From positions 1,488,001 through 1,552,000 of the forward strand of contig NW_027490127.1 in the NCBI RefSeq assembly GCF_050948175.1: a stretch of 64,000 nucleotides of DNA. The letters are read 5' to 3'. The DNA is from Xylocopa sonorina. Its lineage: Eukaryota; Arthropoda; Insecta; Hymenoptera; Apidae. The notes beneath the pieces were generated by a model. The model ran no database searches. It was given only the letters and a program-made list of their open reading frames with translations, and had not been told where the DNA came from. Shown piece by piece: positions 13,756 to 27,777 of this stretch; the stretch's first letter is position 1; every line of letters starts with the position of its first letter. The translations under genes were made by a program, and so were the position numbers.

Positions 13756-15108
13756 CTACTTCCTAGCATGGAAGTGTCGCATTTACATTCTTGTGCAGTG
13801 AAATCGAGGTATACATGACACTTCGCAATGAATATTATGTCTTATTATGAAACATAGAAGTGAGATGCGATATCGCGTTCTAAGAAGCATTAGAACTCTA
13901 TTGCTACGATACGTAGACATCTGCAAAGGCTATTTCCTAGCATGGAAGGGTCGCATTTACATTCTTATGAAGTGAGTACGAGGTATACATAACACTCCAT
14001 AATGAATATTATATCTTATCATGAAACATAGCAGTGAGATGCAATATCGCGTTATAAGAAGAATTAGAACTCTACAGCTACGATACGTAGACATCTGCAA
14101 ACGCTACTTCCTAGCATGGAAATGCCGCATTTACATTCTTTTGAAGTCAATACGAGGTATACATGACACTTCGCAATGAATATTATGTCTTATTATGAAA
14201 CATAGAAGTGAGATGCGATATCGCGTTCTAAGAAGCATTAGAACACTATTGCTACGATACGTAGACATCTGCAAACGCTATTTCCTAGCATGGAAGTGTC
14301 GCATTTACATTCCATTGAAGTGAATACGAGGTATGCATGACACTTCGCAATGGATATTATATCTTATCATGAAACGTAGAAATGAGATGCGACTTCTCGT
14401 TTTAAGAAGTATTAGAACTCTATTCTTACGATACGTGGTCATCTGGAAACGCTATTTCCTAGGAAGGAAGTGTCGCATTTACATTCTTTTGAAGTGAATA
14501 CGAGGTATACATGACACTTCGCAATGAATATTATATCTTATCATGAAACACAGAAGTGAGATGCGGTATCGCGTTCTAAGAAGCATTAGAACTCTATTGC
14601 TACGATACGTAGACATCTGCAAACGCTATTTCCTAGGATGCAAGTGTCGCATTTACATTCTTTTGAAGTGAATACGAGGTATACATAACACTCCATAATG
14701 AATATTATATCTTATCGTGAAACTTAGAAGTGAGATGCGATATCGCGTTTTAAGAAGCATTAGAACTCTATTGCTACGATACGTAGACATCTGGAAACGC
14801 TATTTCCTAGCATGGAAGTGTCGCATTTACATTCTTTTGAAGTGAACACGAGGTATACATGACACTTCGCAATGAATATTATATCTTATCATGAAACATA
14901 GAAGTGAGATGCGATATCGCGTTCTAAGAAGCATTAGAATTATATTGCTACGATAAGTAGACATATGCGAACGCTATTTCCTAGCAAGCAATAGTCGCAT
15001 TTACATTCCTTTGAATTGAATACGAGGTATACATGACATTTCGCAATGAATATTATATCTTATCATGAAACATAGAAATGAGATGCGATATCGCTTATTA
15101 AGAAGCAT

Positions 15109-18100
15109 TAGAACTCTATTGCTACGATACGTAGACATCTGGAAACGCTATTTCCTAGCATGGAAGTGTCGCATTTACATTCTTTTGAAGTGAACACGAG
15201 GTATACATGACACTTCGCAATGAACATTATATCTTATCATGAAACACAGAAGTGAGATGCGATATCGCGTTTTAAGAAGCATTAGAACACTCCTGCTAAT
15301 GTACGTAGACATCTGCAAACTCTATTTCCTAGTAAGGAAATGCCGCATTTACATTCCATTGAAGTGAATACGAGGTATACATGACACTTCGCAATGGATA
15401 TTATATCTCATGAAACATAGAAATGAGGTGCGACATCTCGTTTTAAGAAGTATTAGAACACTATTGCTAATATACGTAGACATCTGCAAACTCTATTTCC
15501 TAGCAAGGAAATGTCGCATTTACATTCCATTGAAGTGAATACGAGGTATACATGACACTTCGCAATGAATATTATATCTTATCATGAAACATAGAAATGT
15601 GGAGCGATTTCGCGTCTTAAGAAGCATTAGAAATCTATTGCTTTGATACGTAGACATCTGCAGAGGCTATTACCTAGCAAGGAAGTGTCGCATTTACTAT
15701 CTTTTGAAGTGAATACAAGGTATACATAACAATCCACAATGAAAATTATATCTTATCAAGAAACATATAAATGAGAAGCGCTATCGCGATTTAAGTAGCA
15801 TTAGAACTCTATTGCTACGATACGTAGACATCTGCAAACGCTATTTCCTAGCAAGCAATAGTCGCATTTACATTCTTTTGAAGTGAGTACGAGGTGTAAA
15901 TGACACTTCGTCATGAATATTATATCTTATCATGAAACATAGAAGAGAGATGCCATATCGCGTTTTAAGAAGCATTAGATCTCTATGTCCTCGATGCGGA
16001 GACATCTGCAAACGCTATTTCCTAGCATGGAGGTGTCGCACTTACATTCTTTTGATGTGAATACGAGGTATACATGACACTTGGCAATGAATATTATATC
16101 TTATCACGAAACATATAAATGAGATGCGATATCGCGATTTAAGTAGCATTAGAACTCTATTGCTACGATAGGTAGACATTTGCAAACGCTATTTCCTAGC
16201 AAGCAATTGTCGCATTTACATTCATCTGAAGTGAATACGAGGTATACATGACACTTCGCGATGAATATTATATCTTATCATGAAGCATAGAAATGAGATG
16301 CGATATCGCGTTTTGAGAAGTATTAGAACTCTATTGCTAATATACGTAGACATCTGCAAACTCTATTTCCTAGCAAGGAAATGTCGCATTTACATTCCAT
16401 TGAAGTGAATACGAGGTATACATGACACTTCGCAATGAATATTATATCTTATCATGAAACATAGAAGTGAGATGCGATATCGCTTATTAAGAAGCATTAG
16501 AACTCTATTGCTACGATACGTAGACATCTGGAAACGCTATTTCCTAGCATGGAGGTGTCGCACTTACATTCTTTTGAAATGAATACGAGGTGTATATGAC
16601 ACTTCGCAATGAATATTACATCTGATCACGAATCATAGAAATGAGATGCGATATCGCGATTTAAGTAGCATTAGAAATCTATTGCTACGATACGTAGACA
16701 TCTGAATACGCTATTTACTAGCAAGGAAGTGTCGCATTTACATTCGTTTGTGGTGAATACGAGGTATACATGACATTTCGCAATGAATATTATATCTTAT
16801 CACGAAACATAGAAATGAAATGCGACATCTCGTTTTAAGAAGCATTAGGACTCTTTTGCTAGGATAAGTAGACATCTGCAAACGCTATTTCCTAGCATTG
16901 AAATGCCGCATTTACATTCTTTTGAAGTGAATACGAGGTATACATGACACTTCGCAATGAATATTATATCTTATCACGAAACATATGAATGAGAAGCGAT
17001 ATCGCGATTTAAGTAGCATTAGAACTCTATTGCTACGATACGTAGACATCTGCAAACGCTATTTCCTAGCAAGCAATAGTCGCATTTACATTCTTTTGAA
17101 GTGAATACGAGGTGTACATGACACTTCGTCATGAATATTATATCTTATCATGAAACATAGAAGAGAGATGCGATATCGCGTTTTAAGAAGCATTAGAACT
17201 CTATGGCCTCGATGCGGAGACATCTGCAAACGCTATTTCCTAGCATGGAGGTGTCGCACTTACATTCTTTTGATGTGAATACGAGGTATACATGACACTT
17301 GGCAATGAATATTATATCTTATCACGAAACATATAAATGAGATGCGATATCGCGATTCAAGTAGCATTAGAACTCTATTGCTACGATAGGTAGACATTTG
17401 CAAACGCTATTTCCTAGCAAGCAATTGTCGCATTTACATTCATCTGAAGTGAATACGAGGTATACATGACACTTCGCGATGAATATTATATCTTATCATG
17501 AAGCATAGAAATGAGATGCGATATCGCGTTTTGAGAAGCATTAGAACCCAATTGTTACGATACGTAGACATCTGCGAACGCTATTTCCTAGCATGGAAGT
17601 GTCGCATTTACATTCCATTGAAGTGAATACGAGGTATGCATGACACTTCGCAATGGATATTATATCTTATCATGAAACGTAGAAATGAGATGCGACATCT
17701 CGTTTTAAGAAGTATTAGAACTCTATTCTTACGATACGTGGTCATCTGGAAACGCTATTTCCTAGGAAGGAAGTGTCGCATTTACATTATTTTGAAGTGA
17801 ATACGAGGTATACATGACACTTCGCAATGAATATTATATCTTATCATGAAACACAGAAGTGAGATGCGGTATCGCGTTCTAAGAAGCATTAGAACTCTAT
17901 TGCTACGGTACGTAGACATCTGCAAACGCTATTTGCTAGGATGCAAGTGTCGCATTTACATTCTTTTGAAGTGAATACGAGGTATACATAACACTCCATA
18001 ATGAATATTATATCTTATCGTGAAACATAGAAGTGAGATGCGATATCGCGTTTTAAGAAGCATTAGAACTCTATTGCTACGATACGTAGACATCTGGAAA

Positions 18101-19694
18101 CGCTATTTCCTAGCATGGAAGTGTCGCATTTACATTCTTTTGAAGTGAACACGAGGTATACATGACACTTCGCAATGAATATTATATCTTATCATGAAAC
18201 ATAGAAGTGAGAAGCGATATCGCGATTTAAGTAGCATTAGAACTCTATTGCTACGATACGTAGTTATCTGCAAACGCTATTTCCTAGCAAGCAATAGTCG
18301 CATTTACATCTATTGCTACGATACGTAGACATCTGAGTACGCTATTTACTAGCAAGGAAGTGTCGCATTTACATTCGTTTGTGGTGAATACGAGGTATAC
18401 ATGACATTTCGCAATGAATATTATATCTTATCACGAAACATAGAAATGAAATGCGACATCTCGTTTTAAGAAGCATTAGGACTCTTTTGCTAGGATAAGT
18501 AGACATCTGCAAACGATATTCCCAAGGATGGAAACGTCGCATTTACATTCTTTTGAAGTGAATACGAGGTATACATGACACTTCGCAATGAATATTATAT
18601 CTTATCACGAAACATATAAATGAGAAGCGATATCGCGATTTAAGTAGCATTAGAACTCTATTGCTACGATACGTAGACATCTGCAAACTCTATTTCCTAG
18701 CAAGCAATAGTCGCATTTACATTCTTTTGAAGTGAATACGAGGTGTACATGACACTTCGTCATGAATATTATATCTTATCATGAAACATAGAAGAGAGAT
18801 GCGATATCGCGTTTTAAGAAGCATTAGAACTCTATGGCCTCGATGCGGAGACATCTGCAAACGCTATTTCCTAGCATGGAGGTGTCGCACTTACATTCTT
18901 TTGATGTGAATACGAGGTATACATGACACTTGGCAATGAATATTATATCTTATCACGAAACATATAAATGAGATGCGATATCGCGATTTAAGTAGCATTA
19001 GAACTCTATTGCTACGATAGGTAGACATTTGCAAACGCTATTTCCTAGCAAGCAATTGTCGCATTTACATTCATCTGAAGTGAATACGAGGTATACATGA
19101 CACTTCGCGATGAATATTATATCTTATCATGAAGCATAGAAATGAGATGCGATATCGCGTTTTGAGAAGCATTAGAACCCTATTGCTACGATACGTAGAC
19201 ATCTGCGAACGCTATTTCCTAGCATGGAAGTGTCGCATTTACATTCCATTGAAGTGAATACGAGGTATGCATGACACTTCGCAATGGATATTATATCTTA
19301 TCATGAAACGTAGAAATGAGATGCGACATCTCGTTTTAAGAAGTATTAGAACTCTATTCTTACGATACGTGGTCATCTGGAAACGCTATTTCCTAGGAAG
19401 GAAGTGTCGCATTTACATTCTTTTGAAGTGAATACGAGGTATACATAACACTCCATAATGAATATTATATCTTATCGTGAAACATAGAAGTGAGATGCGA
19501 TATCGCGTTTTAAGAAGAATTAGAACTCTATTGCTACGATACGTAGACATCTGGAAACGCTATTTCCTAGCATGGAAGTGTCGCATATACATTCTTTTGA
19601 AGTGTACACGAGGTATACATGACACTTCGCAATGAAAATTATATCTTATCATGAAACATAGAAGTGAGATGCGATATCGCGTTTTAAGAAGAAT
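15109..19694 (-). repeat. Higher-order repeat, 4586-bp unit, copy 1 (inverted block)
   Basis: A unit of about 26 monomers, one of them shortened, is followed directly by a near-identical copy. The offset of 4586 bp holds at many private landmarks: GAACATTATATC at 15223/19809, the 3-bp deletion ATATCTCATG at 15403/19989, and the AACCCAATTG variant near 17547/22133. The unit contains its own sub-repeats; for example the monomer with ACTTGGCAATGAA occurs at 16081, 17299 (1218 bp, exactly seven monomers, later) and 18930. Confidence 0.92.
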
Positions 19695-22600
19695 TAGAAC
19701 TCTATTGCTACGATACGTAGACATCTGGAAACGCTATTTCCTAGCATGGAAGTGTCGCATTTACATTCTTTTGAAGTGAACACGAGGTATACATGACACT
19801 TCGCAATGAACATTATATCTTATCATGAAACACAGAAGTGAGATGCGATATCGCGTTTTAAGAAGCATTAGAACACTCCTGCTAATGTACGTAGACATCT
19901 GCAAACTCTATTTCCTAGTAAGGAAATGCCGCATTTACATTCCATTGAAGTGAATACGAGGTATACATGACACTTCGCAATGGATATTATATCTCATGAA
20001 ACATAGAAATGAGGTGCGACATCTCGTTTTAAGAAGTATTAGAACACTATTGCTAATATACGTAGACATCTGCAAACTCTATTTCCTAGCAAGGAAATGT
20101 CGCATTTACATTCCATTGAAGTGAATACGAGGTATACATGACACTTCGCAATGAATATCATATCTTATCATGAAACATAGAAATGTGGAGCGATTTCGCG
20201 TCTTAAGAAGCATTAGAAATCTATTGCTTTGATACGTAGACATCTGCAGAGGCTATTACCTAGCAAGGAAGTGTCGCATTTACTATCTTTTGAAGTGAAT
20301 ACAAGGTATACATAACAATCCACAATGAAAATTATATCTTATCAAGAAACATATAAATGAGAAGCGCTATCGCGATTTAAGTAGCATTAGAACTCTATTG
20401 CTACGATACGTAGACATCTGCAAACGCTATTTCCTAGCAAGCAATAGTCGCATTTACATTCTTTTGAAGTGAGTACGAGGTGTAAATGACACTTCGTCAT
20501 GAATATTATATCTTATCATGAAACATAGAAGAGAGATGCCATATCGCGTTTTAAGAAGCATTAGAACTCTATGTCCTCGATGCGGAGACATCTGCAAACG
20601 CTATTTCCTAGCATGGAGGTGTCGCACTTACATTCTTTTGATGTGAATACGAGGTATACATGACACTTGGCAATGAATATTATATCTTATCACGAAACAT
20701 ATAAATGAGATGCGATATCGCGATTTAAGTAGCATTAGAACTCTATTGCTACGATAGGTAGACATTTGCAAACGCTATTTCCTAGCAAGCAATTGTCGCA
20801 TTTACATTCATCTGAAGTGAATACGAGGTATACATGACACTTCGCGATGAATATTATATCTTATCATGAAGCATAGAAATGAGATGCGATATCGCGTTTT
20901 GAGAAGTATTAGAACTCTATTGCTAATATACGTAGACATCTGCAAACTCTATTTCCTAGCAAGGAAATGTCGCATTTACATTCCATTGAAGTGAATACGA
21001 GGTATACATGACACTTCGCAATGAATATTATATCTTATCATGAAACATAGAAGTGAGATGCGATATCGCTTATTAAGAAGCATTAGAACTCTATTGCTAC
21101 GATACGTAGACATCTGGAAACGCTATTTCCTAGCATGGAGGTGTCGCACTTACATTCTTTTGAAATGAATACGAGGTGTATATGACACTTCGCAATGAAT
21201 ATTACATCTGATCACGAATCATAGAAATGAGATGCGATATCGCGATTTAAGTAGCATTAGAAATCTATTGCTACGATACGTAGACATCTGAATACGCTAT
21301 TTACTAGCAAGGAAGTGTCGCATTTACATTCGTTTGTGGTGAATACGAGGTATACATGACATTTCGCAATGAATATTATATCTTATCACGAAACATAGAA
21401 AGGAAATGCGACATCTCGTTTTAAGAAGCATTAGGACTCTTTTGCTAGGATAAGTAGACATCTGCAAACGCTATTTCCTAGCATGGAAATGCCGCATTTA
21501 CATTCTTTTGAAGTGAATACGAGGTATACATGACACTTCGCAATGAATATTATATCTTATCACGAAACATATAAATGAGAAGCGATATCGCGATTTAAGT
21601 AGAATTAGAACTCTATTGCTACGATACGTAGACATCTGCAAACGCTATTTCCTAGCAAGCAATAGTCGCATTTACATTCTTTTGAAGTGAATACGAGGTG
21701 TACATGACACTTCGTCATGAATATTATATCTTATCATGAAACATAGAAGAGAGATGCGATATCGCGTTTTAAGAAGCATTAGAACTCTATGGCCTCGATG
21801 CGGAGACATCTGCAAACGCTATTTCCTAGCATGGAGGTGTCGCACTTACATTCTTTTGATGTGAATACGAGGTATACATGACACTTGGCAATGAATATTA
21901 TATCTTATCACGAAACATATAAATGAGATGCGATATCGCGATTCAAGTAGCATTAGAACTCTATTGCTACGATAGGTAGACATTTGCAAACGCTATTTCC
22001 TAGCAAGCAATTGTCGCATTTACATTCATCTGAAGTGAATACGAGGTATACATGACACTTCGCGATGAATATTATATCTTATCATGAAGCATAGAAATGA
22101 GATGCGATATCGCGTTTTGAGAAGCATTAGAACCCAATTGTTACGATACGTAGACATCTGCGAACGCTATTTCCTAGCATGGAAGTGTCGCATTTACATT
22201 CCATTGAAGTGAATACGAGGTATGCATGACACTTCGCAATGGATATTATATCTTATCATGAAACGTAGAAATGAGATGCGACATCTCGTTTTAAGAAGTA
22301 TTAGAACTCTATTCTTACGATACGTGGTCATCTGGAAACACTATTTCCTAGGAAGGAAGTGTCGCATTTACATTATTTTGAAGTGAATACGAGGTATACA
22401 TGACACTTCGCAATGAATATTATATCTTATCATGAAACACAGAAGTGAGATGCGGTATCGCGTTCTAAGAAGCATTAGAACTCTATTGCTACGGTACGTA
22501 GACATCTGCAAACGCTATATCCTAGGATGCAAGTGTCGCATTTACATTCTTTTGAAGTGAATACGAGGTATACATAACACTCCATAATGAATATTATATC

Positions 22601-24167
22601 TTATCGTGAAACATAGAAGTGAGATGCGATATCGCGTTTTAAGAAGCATTAGAACTCTATTGCTACGATACGTAGACATCTGGAAACGCTATTTCCTAGC
22701 ATGGAAGTGTCGCATTTACATTCTTTTGAAGTGAACACGAGGTATACATGACACTTCGCAATGAATATTATATCTTATCATGAAACATAGAAGTGAGAAG
22801 CGATATCGCGATTTAAGTAGCATTAGAACTCTATTGCTACGATACGTAGTTATCTGCAAACGCTATTTCCTAGCAAGCAATAGTCGCATTTACATCTATT
22901 GCTACGATACGTAGACATCTGAGTACGCTATTTACTAGCAAGGAAGTGTCGCATTTACATTCGTTTGTGGTGAATACGAGGTATACATGACATTTCGCAA
23001 TGAATATTATATCTTATCACGAAACATAGAAATGAAATGCGACATCTCGTTTTAAGAAGCATTAGGACTCTTTTGCTAGGATAAGTAGACATCTGCAAAC
23101 GATATTCCCAAGGATGGAAACGTCGCATTTACATTCTTTTGAAGTGAATACGAGGTATACATGACACTTCGCAATGAATATTATATCTTATCACGAAACA
23201 TATAAATGAGAAGCGATATCGCGATTTAAGTAGCATTAGAACTCTATTGCTACGATACGTAGACATCTGCAAACTCTATTTCCTAGCAAGCAATAGTCGC
23301 ATTTACATTCTTTTGAAGTGAATACGAGGTGTACATGACACTTCGTCATGAATATTATATCTTATCATGAAACATAGAAGAGAGATGCGATATCGCGTTT
23401 TAAGAAGCATTAGAACTCTATGGCCTCGATGCGGAGACATCTGCAAACGCTATTTCCTAGCATGGAGGTGTCGCACTTACATTCTTTTGATGTGAATACG
23501 AGGTATACATGACACTTGGCAATGAATATTATATCTTATCACGAAACATATAAATGAGATGCGATATCGCGATTTAAGTAGCATTAGAACTCTATTGCTA
23601 CGATAGGTAGACATTTGCAAACGCTATTTCCTAGCAAGCAATTGTCGCATTTACATTCATCTGAAGTGAATACGAGGTATACATGACACTTCGCGATGAA
23701 TATTATATCTTATCATGAAGCATAGAAATGAGATGCGATATCGCGTTTTGAGAAGCATTAGAACCCTATTGCTACGATACGTAGACATCTGCGAACGCTA
23801 TTTCCTAGCATGGAAGTGTCGCATTTACATTCCATTGAAGTGAATACGAGGTATGCATGACACTTCGCAATGGATATTATATCTTATCATGAAACGTAGA
23901 AATGAGATGCGACATCTCGTTTTAAGAAGTATTAGAACTCTATTCTTACGATACGTGGTCATCTGGAAACGCTATTTCCTAGGAAGGAAGTGTCGCATTT
24001 ACATTCTTTTGAAGTGAATACGAGGTATACATAACACTCCATAATGAATATTATATCTTATCGTGAAACATAGAAGTGAGATGCGATATCGCGTTTTAAG
24101 AAGCATTAGAACTCTATTGCTACGATACGTAGACATCTGGAAACGCTATTTCCTAGCATGGAAGTGT
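19695..24167 (-). repeat. Higher-order repeat, 4586-bp unit, copy 2 (inverted block)
   Basis: Second copy of the 4586-bp unit. It matches copy 1 with rare substitutions (for example GAATATCATATC for GAATATTATATC near 20158) up to about 24167. There the register shifts by 348 bp, exactly two monomers; the variant CGCATATACATTC at 19582 reappears at about 24516. This shows a two-monomer gain in one copy. Confidence 0.9.
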
Positions 24168-24893
24168 CTCATTTACATTCTTTTGAAGTGAACACGAGGT
24201 ATACATGACACTTCGCAATGAATATTATATCTTATCATGAAACATAGAAGTGAGATGCGATATCGCGTTTCAAGAAGCATTAGAACACTCCTGCTAATGT
24301 ACGTAGACATCTGCAAACTCTATTTCCTAGTAAGGAAATGTCGCATTTACATTCTTTTGAAGTGAACACGAGGTATACATGACACTTCGCAATGAATATT
24401 ATATCTTATCATGAAACATAGAAGTGAGATGCGATATCGCGTTTTAAGAAGAATTAGAACTCTATTGCTACGATACGTAGACATCTGGAAACGCTATTTC
24501 CTAGCATGGAAGTGTCGCATATACATTCTTTTGAAGTGTACACGAGGTATACATGACACTTCGCAATGAAAATTATATCTTATCATGAAACATAGAAGTG
24601 AGATGCGATATCGCGTTTTAAGAAGAATTAGAACTCTATTGCTACGATACGTAGACATCTGGAAACGCTATTTCCTAGCATGGAAGTGTCGCATTTACAT
24701 TCTTTTGAAGTGAACACGAGGTATACATGACACTTCGCAATGAATATTATATCTTATCATGAAACATAGAAGTGAGATGCGATATCGCGTTTTAAGAAGA
24801 ATTAGAACTCTATTGCTACGATACGTAGACATCTGGAAACGCTATTTCCTAGCATGGAAGTGTCGCATTTACATTCTTTTGAAGTGAACACGA

Positions 24894-26059
24894 GGTATAC
24901 ATGACACTTCGCAATGAATATTATATCTTATCATGAAATATAGGAGTGAGATGCGATATCGCTCTTTAAGAAGCATTAGAACACTCTTGCTAATGTACGC
25001 AGACATCTGCAAACTCTATTTCCTAGCAAGGAAATGTCGCATTTACATTCCATTGAAGTGAATGCGAGGTATACATGACACTTCGCAATGGATATTATAT
25101 CTTATCATGAAACATAGAAATGAGATGCGACATCTCGTTTTAAGAAGTATTAGAACTCTATTCATTCGATACGTGGTCATCTGGAAGCGCTATTTCCTAG
25201 CAAGGAAGTGTCGCATTTACATTCTGTTGAAGTGAATACGAGGTATACATGACACTTCGCAATGAATATTATATCTTATCATGAAACATAGAAGTGAGAT
25301 GCGATATCGCGTTCTAAGAAGCATTAGAACTCTATTGCTACGATACGTAGACATCTGCAAAGGCTATTTCCAAGCATAGAAGTGTCGTATTTACATTCTT
25401 TTGAAGTGAATACGAGGTATACATGACACTCCATAATGAATATTATATCTTATCAAGAAACATAGCAGTGAGATGCGATATCGCGTTTTAAGAAGCATTA
25501 GAACTCTAATGCTACGATACTTAGACATCTGCAAACGCTATTTCCTAGCATGGAAATGCCGCATTTACATTCTTTTGAAGTTAATACGAGGTACACATGA
25601 CACTTCGCAATGAATATTATATCTTATCATGAAACATAGAAGTGAGATGCGAAATCGCGTTCTAAGAAGCATTAGAACTGTATTGCTACGATACGTAGAC
25701 ATCTGCGAACGCTATTTCCTAGCATGGAAGTGTCGCATTTACATTCCATTGAAGTGAATACGAGGTATGCATGACACTTCGCAATGGATATTATATCTTA
25801 TCATGAAATATAGAAGTGAGATACGATATCGCGTTTTAAGTAGCATTAGAACTCTATTGCTACGATACTTAGACATCTGCAAACGCTATTTCCTAGCATG
25901 GAAATGCCGCATTTACATTCTTTTGAAGTTAATACGAGGTATACATGACACTTCGCAATGAATATTATATCTTATCTCGAAGCATAGAAGTGAGATGTGA
26001 TATCGCGATTTAAAAACCACTAGAGCTCTATTGCTACGATGCGTAGACATCTGCAAACG
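24894..26059 (-). repeat. Displaced duplicate block B2 (inverted block)
   Basis: Second copy of the block at 12590-13755, offset 12304 bp, on the far side of the 4586-bp tandem pair. It diverges after CATCTGCAAACGCTA, where it resembles the monomer near 14100 instead. This indicates mosaic exchange between monomers. Confidence 0.85.
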
Positions 26060-26639
26060 CTATTTCCTAGCATGGAAATGCCGCATTTACATTCTTTTGA
26101 AGTCAATACGAGGTATACATGACACTTCGCAATGAATATTATATTTTATCATGAAACATAGGAATGAGGTGCTGTATCGCGTTTTGAGAAGCATTAGAAC
26201 TCTACTGCTAATATACGTAGACATCTGCAAACTCTATTTCCTAGCAAGGAAATGTCGCATTTACATTCCATTGAAGTGAATACGAGGTATACATGACACT
26301 TCGCAATGAGTATTATATCTTATCATGAAACATAGAAGTGAGATGCGATATCGCTTATTAAGAAGCATTAGAACTCTATTGCTACGATACGATCTGGAAA
26401 CGCTATTTCCTAGCATGGAGGTGTCGCACTTACATTCTTTTGAAATGAATACGAGGTGTATATGACACTTCGCTATGAATATTACATCTGATCACGAATC
26501 ATAGAAATGAGATGCGATATCGCGATTTAAGTAGCATTAGAAATCTATTGCTACGATACGTAGACATCTGAGTACGCTATTTACTAGCAAGGAAATGTCG
26601 CATTTACATTCGTTTGTGGTGAATACGAGGTATACATGA

Positions 26640-26987
26640 CATTTCGCAATGAATATTATATCTTATCACGAAACATAGAAATGAAATGCGACATCTCGTT
26701 TTAAGAAGCATTAGGACTCTTTTGCTAGGATAAGTAGACATCTGCAAACGATATTCCCAAGGATGGAAACGTCGCATTTACATTCTTTTGAAGTGAATAC
26801 GAGGTATACATGACACTTCGCAATGAATATTATATCTTATCACGAAACATAGAAATGAAATGCGACATCTCGTTTTAAGAAGCATTAGGACTCTTTTGCT
26901 AGGATAAGTAGACATCTGCAAACGATATTCCCAAGGATGGAAACGTCGCATTTACATTCTTTTGAAGTGAATACGAGGTATACATGA
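26640..26987 (-). repeat. Adjacent near-identical monomer pair
   Basis: Two successive monomers share the private variants TTAGGACTCTTTTGC (at 26711 and 26885, exactly 174 bp apart) and ATATTCCCAAGGATGGAAAC. They look like a single-monomer duplication, close to the transposon insertion. Confidence 0.8.
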
Positions 26988-27222
26988 CACTTCGCAATGA
27001 ACATTATATCTTATCACGAAACATAGAAATAGGATGCGACATCGCGTTTTAAGAAGCATTAGAACTCTATTGCCTCGATGTGTAGACGTCTGCAGACGCT
27101 ATTTCCTAGCATGGAAATGTCGCACTTACAATCTTTTGAAGTGAATACGAGGTGTACATGACACTTCGCTATGAAGATTACATCTTATCACGAAACATAG
27201 AAATGGGTTGCGATATCGCTAC

Positions 27223-27226
27223 TTAA
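27223..27226 (+). other. TTAA target-site copy, left side of transposon
   Basis: TTAA directly precedes the CCC of the left terminal inverted repeat, and an identical TTAA follows the right terminus. Known piggyBac elements insert at TTAA and duplicate it. Here the TTAA is the one normally found in the satellite monomer beside the GCGATATCGC palindrome. Confidence 0.95.
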
Positions 27227-27241
27227 CCCTTTTAGCACCGA
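27227..27241 (+). repeat. Left terminal inverted repeat of piggyBac-like element
   Basis: CCCTTTTAGCACCGA, immediately inside TTAA, is the exact reverse complement of the right terminus. The CCC start is typical of the family. The sequence just inside (GCGCCTGGAGCG..., with the 8-bp palindrome GCCTAGGC at 27255-27262) is unlike the inside of the right end. Confidence 0.93.
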
Positions 27242-27777
27242 GCGCCTGGAGCGTGCCTAGGCGAAGAATACCGGGCCAAATCGACGAATTTGTAGAGGTT
27301 TGCGAAAATGCTCGTAAAAACCAAAGTAGGCGTGATATTTACAAAATTCAAAAATCTGCTTACTGCGAAATGAATGGAGAATAAACTGATACCAATTGTG
27401 TTTCGATATTTGTTGAAAATCATAACAGTAACATAAATATAAAACATTATAAAAATCGTACAAAGTTATTTCACGTTTTCAAAACATGATTGCACATATA
27501 AAAAATCATCGTTTGGTCATCGCTTTATATATATCAGATAGTATGGTGTATAGACACTGCATTTTGCAATAACTTGCAAAAAAAAGCCGAAGTCGGATAA
27601 TAAAACGGAAGGATAGCGCTATGATGCACGGCAAGCGGCAGACGGGTCTTCTACACAAATGGATCGTGCTGCTGGTAATACGTCACTAAAAAAAAAGTGT
27701 TATTACAAATATTTATAGTTAGTTTTGTAATCACTTAAAATATGTAATATTTCCTTATTTTTACTTACACAAGCAAT

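Larger units (their letters stand above)
12225..27226 (-). repeat. Satellite array, inverted block, part 1 (minus orientation)
   Basis: The same 174-bp monomer family as in the flanks, but every monomer reads as the reverse complement: TGAATACGAGGTATACATGA, CACTTCGCAATGAATATTAT, ATCTTATCATGAAACATAG, GATGCGATATCGCG, then TTAAGAAGCATTAGAACTC. By length there are about 86 copies. Neighbouring monomers look more alike than in the plus arrays, and long block duplications dominate, suggesting more recent amplification. Two monomers carry the same large deletion, where CATTTACAT is fused to CTATTGCTACG (near 18310 and 22896). The last monomer is interrupted at its TTAA by the transposon. No gene is seen. 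Confidence 0.97.

Noticed and set aside
27232..27463. Two overlapping minus-strand open frames of about 70 codons at the left end of the transposon
   Set aside because: They cover the terminal inverted repeat and A+T-rich 3' flank of the element, overlap each other in different frames, and have no recognisable domain.
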